Shown here: positions 32,736 to 44,229 of the stretch, one piece after another
Layout of the letters: the number at the start of each line of letters is the position of its first letter
How positions within the stretch are numbered: position 1 is the stretch's first letter
Source of the DNA: Diphasiastrum complanatum
Taxonomy: Eukaryota; Streptophyta; Lycopodiopsida; Lycopodiales; Lycopodiaceae
Assembly (NCBI GenBank): GCA_029204225.1
Contig: CM055095.1
Location: forward strand, 42,557,723 to 42,621,722
DNA: 64,000 nt
Reading direction: 5' to 3'
The notes under the pieces: generated by a model
Databases searched by the model: none
What the model was told of the DNA's origin: nothing
Seen by the model: only the letters and a program-made list of their open reading frames with translations
Translations under genes and position numbers: made by a program

Positions 32736-35085
32736 ACGCTTTCAAGTAGTTCTACCTCTTCTATTCCAGTTGTAACTCAATACGTTGCAACAAGTGCATC
32801 ATCTTCATCTGATATTCCCAATGAAAGTTTTTTTTATAAAGCCACTCCTGATTCTCGACATGTTTTCATAAATGATGTGGCATCATCATCATTTACCCGT
32901 TCATATTCTGAAATTCCTCACGCAAGTACTTTTCAAGAAATGACATCTGTAACTCAACTTGTCTCAAATCTTTCAACCTCGTTCTTCTCTTCAGATATAG
33001 GCTCTACACAATCAGAACATTGTTCTTTTGAACAAGTTGAATCATTGAGTGATGAGTCAAAAGCTTCAATTTACTCAGTTACTGATTCTAGTAAATCAAC
33101 AGATCCGCATAAGTCCGTTGATTCGTGACTTCAAGCTTTTCTCATGTTTGGAGGAGACCTTATCAAAGTGATATTTGTCATGCTAAATCTAAAAGGACTA
33201 TATTTGTTGAAAATTTAGAGCCTTTTGAGGGTCCAGAACATTTTGAGAATTCCGAATCATGAAATTCTAACACCTTATCAACCAGTTCAGGCACCTACTA
33301 GTGTCACAGGTTCAATTTATAGATTAGACTCCAAACAAAAAGAAAAATACAAGAGAGATATGAGGTCCTCACCTGATTTAACGAATCGTCAAAAATAGTT
33401 GATTACAAAATTTGAGATTCGAAAGGTACGAAATATTATTTGCTACTCATCCTGTTGTTTCCAAAAGCTGAGTATCAAAAAAAATTGAAGAATTAAGATC
33501 AAACTTCTTTTTACGAAGTAAGGATGAGAGAAATTACTATTTGTGTGCAACATTGAGGCCAAACAAAAACTCATTTTCATATTTTTGAAATGCTTTGGAG
33601 GTTTGTCGCAAAGCTTACAAAGTAGTTCACGCAATCGAAAACTCACGACTTCAACGATTGCATGTACGACTTCAAAAAGACCCAACATTACGGGGATTTT
33701 TACAAGGTCGAACTGTTTTTTCAGATGCTTTAAATGCAACTGCTTGGCTAAGGCATTTCATAAATGTGCATGGAGAGAAATTGCCTAATTCCTTATATTT
33801 TCACTTGCCGGATAAGTTTACAAAATTAGAAATATTTTTGATGTACAAAGAGTTTGCCAGAACAAAAAAATGTTCCTATTTGAGTTACTCATATTTTCTT
33901 AGAATTTGGAAAAGAGATTTTGGACTGGTAAAGATTCTCAAAAAATCACGAATGACAGTATGCTCCACTTGAGAGTTGTTAAAGTCTACAAAACAACTTG
34001 CAAAGACCAATGACGAGAAAGGTAAATATTAATCAAATTTGTCATTCATTTTGATACTTTATGTTTTGAAAAAATTTAAGTTGCAATCATTTTTAATATC
34101 ATTATGGCATGATCTTTATTCTATTAAATAAGTGAATCATTGTATTTTCAGTGGATGCTGCAAATGCACAGAGATCAACAAACAATTGAAAGACAAAATT
34201 GGCCAAGCATCGAAAAAAATGTATGAAAAGTTCACAAAAATATCTGGGCCTTGTTATTGATGGCATGAATCAGAAGAAAACAATGTTGTCTCATTTTGTC
34301 AGTGCCCAAAAATTTAAACGAGGCAGATTTTATTCAGGTTTATCTCGTTGGAGCACTTGTGTTTAATGGCACTTCAGGGTCCAAGGTCTTTTTTAATTAT
34401 CCTATTGTTCAAAATGATCCAAATTTGACGATCACCATTGTACATAAGATAATTTGCAAATTTGGTGAAAATCTTCCAGAAATACTTTATTTACAGCTTG
34501 ACAACACTGCTACGGAAAATAGAAACCAAACTGTTTGGCATACTTGTCCATGCTAGTGGAAATTTTTTGTTGGTAGGACATACCCATGATCAAATTGATC
34601 AAATGTTTAATTGCTTTTCTAAGAGGTTGAGATTCAAGAATGTATTTTCTTCTCCGATGCTTCAAAGCATTGTTGAATAATCGTATGTGCCAAAGCGAAA
34701 CGTGTCATTAATCAGACACACATATGATTTTCGTGACTATGTTAAGGCGTCCAACGAAACAGAGCAATGCGTAGCTAATATTAATGATATTAGCTTTCAG
34801 CACCAGTTTAAAATCAGATGTAACAAATCAGGCATTATACCATTATGGGACAAACTATTCTCAATTTTAGTTTCATGGCTACCTCTTGAAGGAGTTCGAT
34901 TTTTGCTTAACATTCCATCGACTCAAATCAAGCTTGCTGTGTTGTCTCCCTTGAAGTCCTTGCTAGAAGAACAAAAGGCGCAAAGAGAACATCGTGAGAT
35001 TGATCCATTTGCCTCATTAAATTTTTTGGAATCAAGTATTCAAGTAGCTTATCATTTTTTTGATGAGTTTGATCAGCATTGGTGA
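32736..35085 (+). pseudogene. DUF7869-like, transposase-like gene (GHTHDQID family)
   Basis: Plus-strand, divergent from the methyltransferase. The first exon (32736-33128) is a Ser/Thr-rich disordered region. A conserved block follows at 33590-33975: VCRKAYKVVHAIENSRLQRL, then WLRHFINVHGEKLPNSLYFH and LPDKF. An intron from about 34021 (GTAAAT) to 34151 (TTTCAG) leads to LGLVIDGMNQKKTMLSHF (about 34245-34300), FGENLPEILYLQLDNTATEN (about 34462-34520), LLVGHTHDQIDQMFNCFSKR (34570-34625) and a C-terminal region to 35085. The motifs DGM(D/N)QxKT, qLDNtxxEN and GHTHxxID mark, from memory, the DUF7869 proteins scattered in plants, animals and fungi. The acidic D of each of the first two suggests an RNase H-like fold. 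Several frameshifts and stops break the gene. Protein role is unproven; a transposase is the likeliest reading. Confidence 0.65.
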
Positions 35086-36684
35086 ATGGACTTTTTCGAG
35101 AAACAAAAAATTAGTTTGCTCAATCTCGAACATACATCAACAACTGAAGAATTTCATTGGTATCATAAATTAGGAACATCTGGGTGCTAGTAACTTAAGT
35201 TAAAAAATTTCATTTCGAAGAAACATCAAAGTTGGAACTGTTAATACTTTAAGAGCCTATGGTCACCCGACATGTATTTAGAAACTTATTTTCAAAAGAA
35301 AATCTTTGCAAGGTTAAACTTTTTTCAAGGTTTGCAAGATTAAGTAAACCCTAAGGGTTTCCTTCCCAAAAGGCTTACACAACATTCTAGCGGCCACAGT
35401 CATGATGGTTGCTCGGCTCATCCATAGGAGGTTACGAGCCCCTCGTCTCCTCACTACTTCGATCTTTCAGACTCTCTTTTCTTGTGACAATGCAACCATC
35501 ACCAATTGGAAGATGGAAATAATTCAAGCAGTGACAGGAGTTGGGATCGCACTAATTTTTTGTCTTTTGTGGCTCTCCAAATGAATGAAACCATGATCTC
35601 ATCACTGCCGACAGCCATCAATCTTTCACCTCCAGCCCTTGGGCTCTCCTAGGAATCAAGGATTTAACACTGTTTGCATCAGAAAAAGAGAGCGTTAGCC
35701 GCCAGATTGAATGATAGCAAGCAATGGAGGTTTAATAACTTAGTTCACACAAGTCATCTCCTTCACATCTGTTTGCTCAGCTCTGTGTATCACTCCAGCA
35801 ATCCAACAGCCTACAAACATTCATTTTTGATGCATTCCAACAACTATTAAGTCCAGATAGATTTCGAGTAGAGGACTCCATGACATGTATCAAAATTGTT
35901 GGACCGTGGTCAGAGCTTCTGATAGGTTTTTCACTAAGATCCACAAAGTTTATTCCCTCGGTCATTTTCTATCAATCACATAGCATGCAAATTAATTATG
36001 TGAGAAACAACGTTAGGACATAACCCAGCTGTGACAGTCTTTTAACAACTATTTACTTCAATGATCTTCAAGGGAAGAGTTAGCATATGATTCTTATCCT
36101 AACATCAGCAGGATATACACATCATATTCCTTGTCTTGGAAATTAGAAGAATGATCTGAAATTGTCTAATGTTTGAGCTCTGCTCAAATTAAAGAAGTAG
36201 CATATGACTCTTCTAATCAGTGTTCTTAACCTGCAGACTTACTGGAGGAGTTGAGTAAAGAAAACTTTTAATCCTCAGCATGCAAATTATAGAATCATTT
36301 TTCTACTTTGCATACAGTTCATATCAGTTAGGAATAATTGATTACAATCAATCTTTCAATGAAACAAGTAGACAATCATTCAAAACCTTATGGAGTTATG
36401 CTAGTTACCGTAATCCTTGATCCAGCAAAAGTTAATAAAACAAGCAAGGAGATCAGTCCATGCATATCATTCTACCTCAAAAGAAACCTTCCATGAAGCA
36501 CTAGAAATTTAGGAATGAATTCGTTATTAGTTCACAACATCTTTTCCAAAATCATACAAGTAGAAGAGCACTCTACCACCAAATCTTGAAAAAACATGCC
36601 CTCCATCGCAATTAGTGAATCCCACTCCACAATTCCCTTGAGAACATAGCACTCCAATCCCATCCTTGAATGCATCTCAGCCAT
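35086..36684 (-). other. Gene-free stretch, probably interior of a minus-strand LTR element
   Basis: The right part should be the leader of the element whose PBS is at 36685-36696. I recognise no gag or pol. The left 300 bases probably still belong to the 3' flank of the DUF7869-like gene. Confidence 0.35.
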
Positions 36685-36696
36685 GCTCTGATACCA
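36685..36696 (-). promoter_or_regulatory. Primer-binding site, minus-strand element
   Basis: Exact complement of TGGTATCAGAGC, one base from the LTR end TTTACA. Confidence 0.85.
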
Positions 36697-36697
36697 A

Positions 36698-37122
36698 TGT
36701 AAAGACCCTAAAGGATTACCCCTAAGACGAGGATATGAGAGCACAATAAGAGAGACTATGGAGCCAAACCACCCAACCAATCCTAGACCAAACCTAGATC
36801 TAGCCCCCAAGCCATGCCATATGAAGCAAGAGGAGAAGAGAGAAACTGGTGACATTAACCCAATATGTCGACGGGAGAATCCCCACCTCATTATATAGAG
36901 AGTAGAGTCATGTGCATGAAACCATGCAACTCCCATGTAGGTCAACTATAAATAGACCACACCTTTTCATGTAGTCCTCTTGCCTATATATGTCACACAG
37001 ACATGCAATACTCCATACGTCTCAATTAGAGTGTCTGGGTCCTCTCAAGGTGATTAGTCACAAACAGGCCTCGACATGGAATTAAATCTCGACGTGACCA
37101 ATAATCTCGAATACTGGAGGGC
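36698..37122 (-). mobile_element. LTR (minus), partner of 41.6-42.1 kb
   Basis: Reverse complement of most of the LTR at 41592-42070. It starts at its PBS-proximal end TGTAAAGACC and is cut at about 37122, where the P-gene block begins. It contains a TATA-like TATAAATAG (complement) near 36947. Confidence 0.85.
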
Positions 37123-37740
37123 TTACCTAGTTTTGGAAGTGATGAATGGGTTGCTCCAGATGCTGTAGTTTTAGAATCATTTCGTTGCAAGCTATATAAT
37201 GATGTAAAAAATTCATTAAAGATAAGCACAAGATAAAAAAACAGTCATATTGAGTTGGTTTATTTCTTTGAAAAGATATGTGGATTTCATTTCAAGTGTT
37301 AATGTACACAAAACCCCAACGATGTTTGTATGCAAAAATTTATCATACAGTTTATTATTTGAACTTATGGATGCAGGCTGGGACAAAAGATCAGATGGAG
37401 AAATAGAATGTAGAATTAAAATTTCTTCCATGTGCTTTCGTTATCAAATAGAAAAACGAATGTTGAGCTTATGCTTCCATTATCAAAGATGAAAAAAAAA
37501 ACAAAGGTAAATGGGTGTCACTCGATCAAGACTTGGAAGCCTATGGACATTCAGAACGAAAAAAAATTGAAATTATATACAATGATGCAGTTTTGACATG
37601 TGTTGAGGTGGAAGAGGATTGGAGTCTAAATTACATCAGCCAAAAACTATTGCTCCTACAAGATGATATACTTCCAAACTTTAGATTCGTTTCCAATGGT
37701 AAACTCGTAAGTAACTATAAACACTCGATTCTTTATGAAT
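37123..37740 (+). pseudogene. Gene family P, copy at 37.1 kb (C-terminal part)
   Basis: Near-identical to 60.11-60.72 kb. It encodes PSFGSDEWVAPDAVVLESFR and CKLYNDVKNSLKIS, then after a frame change VHKTPTMFVCKNLSYSLLFE, LMDAGWDKRSDGEIECRI, and finally QDLEAYGHSERKKIEIIYND with LQDDILPNFRFVSNGKLV. The 5' half (found at 51.6 and 59.5 kb) is missing because the LTR abuts it. I do not recognise the protein. Frame changes between segments could be introns or decay. Confidence 0.45.
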
Positions 37741-37919
37741 AGTTTCTATCAAAACTTTCTCATACAATCTCTATACTAATTGTAACTCACTTTGTATTAG
37801 ATCTATGTAGGTACGTAAAAGACATGAGCTCGAGATCAACTGCAGGGATATTGGCGAAACAATCCAACTTATGGAAGAACATTGAGATTTACTACCAGCA
37901 AATACATGTCAATCATCAT

Positions 37920-38900
37920 GTCAGTGTTTGAGTTAATAACTCGTACCAGACAAACTTTTTTATATTTTTTGGCTTCACTCTCACAAAAAACACTACTTGT
38001 TGATCAATCTATACCCAACTTCTTGTCATTTTCAGCAGTAATGAGCCCTGAAGGTTTTTTAGATGTTTCAATATAATAATAAAGCATTTCAAACACTATC
38101 GCGTCACTATTGCAAAACATTCTAACGGGTGTTGTTGCCTCAATTGGCTAGCTTGGCATCCTGAGCTTTTCATCTACTAGCTTATAGAGACTAAGCCTGT
38201 AAATGGACCTTCACATTAAACACATAAAAGTGAAATGTCGCAGCACTCTTTCAGATGATTTAATGATTGATGGTAGCAATTATAATGTGGATGCCCTTCC
38301 ATTAGCAAGAACCTTAATACCTGTTTTTCAACTGAAGTTGGCATCAGTTTGGTAGTCCAAAGGTCTGACTGCCTTATTTTTATCTTAATAATGCAACAAG
38401 AAAATCATAAAGTCTTTAATACATTTTAGATTCCTAAAATCTCCAAGAAGAACTAGCACTTGTAGAAATATAATTGAAAGAAGACAACAGAATCAACAAA
38501 GAAGTGAAACATATATATAGCTCACCAGAACTTGCAAAAACAATGCATTCAATTGAAAGACAATCATAAAACGAACAAACTTATGAAATATACATTAGAG
38601 AAACTTAGAGCCCGACGAGGGCCTTTGAAAAAAATGCTTTTTTTTTTTTTCTTATTTTCGTTGCCATGTGGACCAATTGAAACCTTGAAATCGGGGTTCT
38701 ACATAACGTAGAATTTCCCAAATATAAATAAAATAAAAACTCTCTAAATATATAACTATTTCGTCTAGCAACATGTGGAAATGCTATTGGTTGTTCAGGC
38801 CTGCCCTTCCAGCAAATCACTGCCTGAAGAGACCCAAAAATATTGAAGATGAATATGACAAATTGTTGAAATGAGAAAATCGATGTACCATTAATGTAAT
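37920..38900 (-). pseudogene. Gene family Q, copy at 37.9 kb (5' part)
   Basis: Matches 57.66-58.59 kb over its whole length, from the first coding exon of Q (minus, 37920-38080, with SSGLIT-type residues) through about 800 bases of upstream DNA. Both copies end at the same place (ATGTACCATTAATGTA). The upstream part should be promoter and 5' UTR and holds no other gene. Where the 58-kb copy has a (TA)n tract, this copy has a T run at 38637. Confidence 0.5.
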
Positions 38901-41591
38901 AATTAACCAGAAAGGATCAAAATGTAATATTGAACCATGTTAATTTTCCTGTTTTAGATCACAAGATCAGGTGTGGATTGTGGTATCCATTTGATAGTCA
39001 TGGAAGTCATCCAAATAAATGGATTCTCCAGTGTTGGGAGCAAGAGATAATATTCTATATGGATTATAGGACAGCTAGATGATTAATGGATCTCTAGAAT
39101 ATCAGATAAGGCGGTTAAGGGTTTTTTGGAAGGAAAAACTGATGGTATGGGACATCAGGAATTTTGGAAAGGGAATTCTAGGACTGTAAAGATCTGATGA
39201 TCAATGGTGTGTTTTAGTACCTAGTCCCTATGGGGAAAATAAAACCATTTGATCAAATGTGGGGTATTTTAGAAAATTTTGAGGTTTAATCTAGATTCCA
39301 ATGTGGTATCTCATTATTTATAAAATCAGAGGTCCTCAAATCTATTTCTCGCTTACTTAATTAATTTTTTACTTCTTAATAATTTCGCAAACGTAAGACA
39401 TCAGACTAGTTTATATGAATTCTTGCCAGCATGAAAATATTCTTCTGAAAGACTGTTATGTCATATAAATTACTACTTTTGTGAATAGACTTGGAATTCA
39501 GATGATTCTAAGTTTGAAGTGTGTCAATTTCTTAAACCTAGAATATCTCTTTGTGCATAAATGGATTTCGATGGAATGGTAGTTTCTATCACTCGGGTTG
39601 GAAATATTAAAAGGAAAAGTTCTGTTTGTAATAGAGTGAATCTTGTAGTGGAAGCACTTATTACTGACTTTTCTTGGATTTAAATATTTTCATATATCAT
39701 ATTTCTAGTTAACTTTTATTGAAATTTATAATTTCTTAAAAATGAGAGGTGAAGTGGTGGGATAAAATCCTATTTGGGAATCTGTAGGTTGCATAGTCTT
39801 TGGAAGGGAACTAGTTGTGGTATAGAAATGAGATTTTGATCCAAAAGTAATTTCGGATAGATTCAGAGTAAGATACCTAATTGGAACTTTTCGAATAACA
39901 AGAATTCACTAGGGATTCTATGGACAATCCGGAACTAGAAAAGATTTGAAATTTGAATCATTATCTATAAGTAGTGTAGTAAAAGTTCAGAGGTTACTAA
40001 TTCCATTTTGATTGGAATAGAACTAAGTTTGATCAAAATTTAAGTCTGAGAGTTCTATATTGGGTCAACCTAATCTTAGTCTAAGTACTAGGATTAGAGA
40101 AGGGATGATTTAGTGGGAGAAATTATGTTCTTGGAGGTAAGTGGGATTGAAAAACTATTGAGAGTGAATGTTATTGGTCTCAGAGATTTTCCGGATATGT
40201 TATTCACTCTTGAGAAATAGAAAATCTTTTGTAGCTGAGTTACAAGATCTCAGTGAGATATGTGAGTAACATATGTGGTTTTTGGAGGAATGTGCCAGAT
40301 AAAAATGTGTTTATGTACTGGGTCATAGTGAGATTATTTACATATGTGCACAATTAATCTTGTATGAATCTACTGTGTATTCCTAGTTACTAGGGTTATT
40401 TGGTGCACTTAACCTAGTCGGCGAACATAAGCATATGATCAAGTATTGTTTTGACAAATTCTTGCAGAGTTAACAAATCTTTGTGTGGAAGATTTATGAA
40501 TTAACTTATAAATACTTTGGGTAAGGATCTAAATGTGGTGTCATACTAGTATAATTGAATTCTTCACCTAGACATTTGAGATTTCTGAATCATTGGCAAT
40601 TAACTTGAGTAGTTGATTACTCCAGAGTGAAGTTAATTGGTAAAATGATCAGTGTGATGTTGATTCACTAGAAACTGATGGTTTTGATTTATATTGCTTG
40701 TAAGACACATGATTACTAAATCATTTGGATTCATCAGTTAGAATTATGTGCATTGGAAATATAGTAGAGTATTCCTTAGTTAAGGAATAGACTCAGCTCA
40801 TTAGTGGTTGTATCCCAGAGAGCTCAATTGGATAACGAATAATAATGAATCTGCAAAATAACTGAATTTATTTAGCAGGACTTTGGGTATCTAGATTTGA
40901 TGCTAGATTGTAATCTAAAGTTTTTTAATTGTAGTTGAAGAATATTGTCATTTTGGTATGCGTTCAGTCTTTAATTACCAGTTGTTCATAGAATTTGAAT
41001 CTTGCACTTCAGTTAAAGAATCCTATTTGAAGAATATCCCTAATCCAGTATTTTCTTAGTGGAAAGATTTTGGAATGATTCTTACTTTTCCTGAGTTATG
41101 TTGGACATATACTCCAGTATTCTGTAAATGATTAAGTATGGTTTTGGATTCCAGAAAATTATGATTGACGAATCATACGAATCTAAATATTTATGATTGA
41201 CAGCTCATAAATAGATACTTACTTGTTGTCAAAGGATTATAAGGAATGGTGATGATGATTATTTCTTTAGCTTTAATCTCCTAAGTTAGGTAATATTTCA
41301 CTCAGTTGGTCCATGTAAGTTTTTTACATGAAGGTGATGTTACTAACTTGTGTTGAGTGTAATCCTGTTGAGAAAATATATCTCTTAGTGTACTTTTCAA
41401 ACTAGAGTTTGTACTCTAGTGCAGAGATTAACGATTGGAAATAGGTTTATCGCTGAGCACTTGTTTGATATGAAAGTCAGACTAAGGATAATGATTTTCT
41501 TGGTTAATATGGAAAGTTGAAGGAACGGTTCTTATAGTTCTTTCCTCTTTTGAGGAGCTTCTAAGGATAGAAACAATTTAAGGAGGAAGAA
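38901..41591 (+). other. Non-coding interior upstream of a 3' LTR
   Basis: No frame longer than about 60 codons in 2.7 kb. The right end GGAGGAAGAA is a polypurine tract adjoining the LTR, so this should be the interior of a plus-strand LTR element that is either very old or non-coding (LARD-like). The left end is cut at the Q block. Confidence 0.45.
41582..41591 (+). promoter_or_regulatory. Polypurine tract
   Basis: Purine run AAGGAGGAAGAA ending one base before the TGTTATGG start of the LTR. Confidence 0.6.
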
Positions 41592-42070
41592 TGTTATGGC
41601 CATATTCGGTTAAGGACCTGTAATAGTCCTAATATGGTAGACCGGCCTTCCAATATTCAAGATTATTGGTCACGCCATGATTTAATTCCATGTCAAGGCC
41701 AATTTGTGACTAATTACCTTGATAGGACCCAGACACTCTAATTGGGACATATGGAGTATTGCATGTTTGTGTGACGGATATAGGCAGGAGGACTGCATGA
41801 AGAGATGAGACCTATTTATAGTTGACCTGCATGGGGGTTGCATGGTTTGATGCACATGACTCTACTCTCTATACAATGAGGCAGAGATTCTCCCATTGAG
41901 ATATTCGGGTTTAGGTTATCAGTTTCTCTCTTCTCCTCTTGTTTCACATGGCATGGCTTGGGGGTTAGATCCAGGTTTGATATAGGATTGGTTGGGCGGT
42001 TTGGATCCATAGTCTCTCTTATGGTGTTCTCCTATCCTCATCTTAGAGGTTGTCACTTAGAGTCATTACA
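41592..42070 (+). mobile_element. 3' LTR (plus), 479 bp
   Basis: TGTTATGGCC to CATTACA. It is homologous, in opposite orientation, to 36698-37122. No PBS follows; the next base begins copia pol sequence (42.07 kb), so this is a 3' LTR of an element that inserted in that copia. Confidence 0.85.
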
Positions 42071-43440
42071 CTTCTACTTCCAATTCATCTGATATGCTTT
42101 GGCATTTCAGATTAGGCCATTTGAATCTCAAAGTATTCAACAAATGTCGACTTAGAAACTAGTACAAGATCTACATGTTGTTGGCAAGCCAACTTCTCCA
42201 TGTGAAAGTTGTATAACCGGCAAGCATGCAAGAAGCCCATTCTTTTCAGACTCAGTTCATACTTCCAAGGGCCTACTCGATCTTATACATAGCAATATAT
42301 GTGGCCCGATGCAGACTGCTTCTAATGGGGGAGCTCTATACATCCTAATCTTCATCGATGACTTCTCTTGAAGGACTGCAACCTACTTCTTGAAGAACAA
42401 ATAAGAGGCATTCAAGTTCTTCACACAGGTCGCGACGATTGCTGAAAATCAAACCTAGAGGAAGATTAAAGCTCTACGCATAGATGGAGGGGGAGAATTT
42501 ATCTCCACCGAATGGCCAACGGAATACATCAATAATTCACAACAAGATACTCACCTCAGTCCAACGGTGTAGTTGAACGGAAGAATCAGACACTTATCGA
42601 AAGTGCCAAGAGCATGCTGGCCCACGTCTCTCTTTCGAAGAAATTTTGGGTAGAAGCTGTTACTACAATCGCCTACCTACAAAATTGATCCATCACCAAA
42701 GCCTTGAATGGCAAGACACCTTATGAAGTGTGGACATGATCAAAACCATCCCTCAAGAACATTAGAGTGTTTGGTTGCATCGCTTATGCATAAAGCTGGA
42801 TGACAAAAGCATAAAGTCGATTTTTGTTGGCTACTCCCCGTATCACAAGGCATACAAGCTCTACAATCTGGAAATAGAAAAATCCTTCACGAGTAGAGAT
42901 GTCATCTTTGTGAAAAATTGATTTATCAATCAAAAGGAAAAAGCTAAGTGGTTTCTGATCCAAGTATCGAAATGTTTTTTGATACAGGTATCAAAAAAGA
43001 CAACAAGATCGAAAATCAATAAATTGATATAAACTCAGAAAATGAGATAGAACCTCAATAGGACGAATTACATCAGGGGGTCGAGACTCAACCAAGACAG
43101 CCTCCATCCAGATTTATGGATGATGCAGCATGCTACTTCATTCAGGAACCAAACATAGTATCGGAGGCCATGTCTAAGCTTGATGTTGATCAATGGAAAG
43201 CAGCGATGGACATTGAATTCGATTCTCTAATAAAGAATCAAACGTGGACAGTCACTGAGCTGCCAAAGGAGAAAAATTTGATTCCATGCAAATGGATATT
43301 CAAGGCGAAGTATGATGCTGAAGGAATGTTGAATCGATTTAAAGCCAGGCTGGTCGCCAAAGGCTATTTCCAGATTCTAGATCTGGATTATTTCGATACA
43401 TTCAACCCAGTCATCAATCATGCTTCGATCCGTTCTTCGG
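42071..43440 (+). pseudogene. Copia F pol relic (pre-integrase to RT)
   Basis: Begins in GAG-pre-integrase (MLWHFRLGHLNLKVFN at about 42090, CESCITGKHARSPFF near 42200). Integrase follows with FIDDFS (about 42352), a degraded DGGGEF and GVVERKNQTLIESAK-like sequence (about 42565). RT starts with VDQWKAAMDIEFDSLIKNQT and PCKWIFKAKYDAEGMLNRFK (43116-43360), then FDTFNPVINHASIRS, where it is cut at about 43440. Many stops and frameshifts. Confidence 0.85.
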
Positions 43441-44200
43441 TTGAAAATCGAGATTGGGTGAACACATCACATTACAGGACTTCCAAGGCCCAAAAGGGCT
43501 GTCTAAGAAATGCCACGTAAAAGAGAGAAAATCGTCGAATTTTAAAACTCTGACCGAGTTTTTGGTATGCCCGCACAATTCCGATGACTTGACCTCACTA
43601 GTAACGTATGTAATTAACTGGAAGTTGGGTAGCCGCAACGCGTGGGGTCCATACTTCAAGATTCTATTTTCTACCATTAACTAACATAACTTCTCATGTA
43701 AATGCAAATTGTATTACACATCAAAGTTTTCTTTCCATCTACTCAAAGCGTTCACATCAATGAAAAATAGTCTTATCGATCTGAAAATCATGGTAAGAAA
43801 CTTTGAATATTTTGGATCACAATGAGCGCCAACGTGAATAAAATTTTTTTCCAATTCTGAAAATATGGAGTGTGTGTTGGATCAAATTGAGCGGTAACGT
43901 TATTTCAAACTTTTGCAATTCAGAAATTTGCGATTTCAACACATGTCTATTGAAAAAATATTTTGCTTATTTTGCTCATAACTGCGAAGCATTGATTTTG
44001 CATATCAGGCAAGAAACATGGAGTGTGATTGATCAAAAAGAGCGCCAAGGTCATTTTTTCTTTTAATTAAGACGAGTTTAATAGCTTACAAGATATATAA
44101 CAAGTTGGTTTTCTACTAGATTAATCTATCGATTATTAAGATGTCTAAATATCATCTCCATATTGATCTTCCCACATAATATGCTCCATTTTTGAGACAA
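43441..44200. other. Spacer with three GATCAAAATGAGCG motifs
   Basis: No recognisable gene. GGATCACAATGAGCGCCAACG (about 43815), GGATCAAATTGAGCGGTAACG (about 43879) and GATCAAAAAGAGCGCCAAGG (about 44032) are three copies of one motif upstream of the second DDE-like transposase and may belong to its terminal or promoter region. Confidence 0.4.
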
Positions 44201-44229
44201 AATCTGAAAGGGTCCACCTTACCAGCTCA

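Noticed and set aside
41816-42010. Minus-strand 64-codon frame in the 41.6-kb LTR
   Set aside because: Lies inside the LTR; its counterpart in the inverted LTR is not conserved as a frame.
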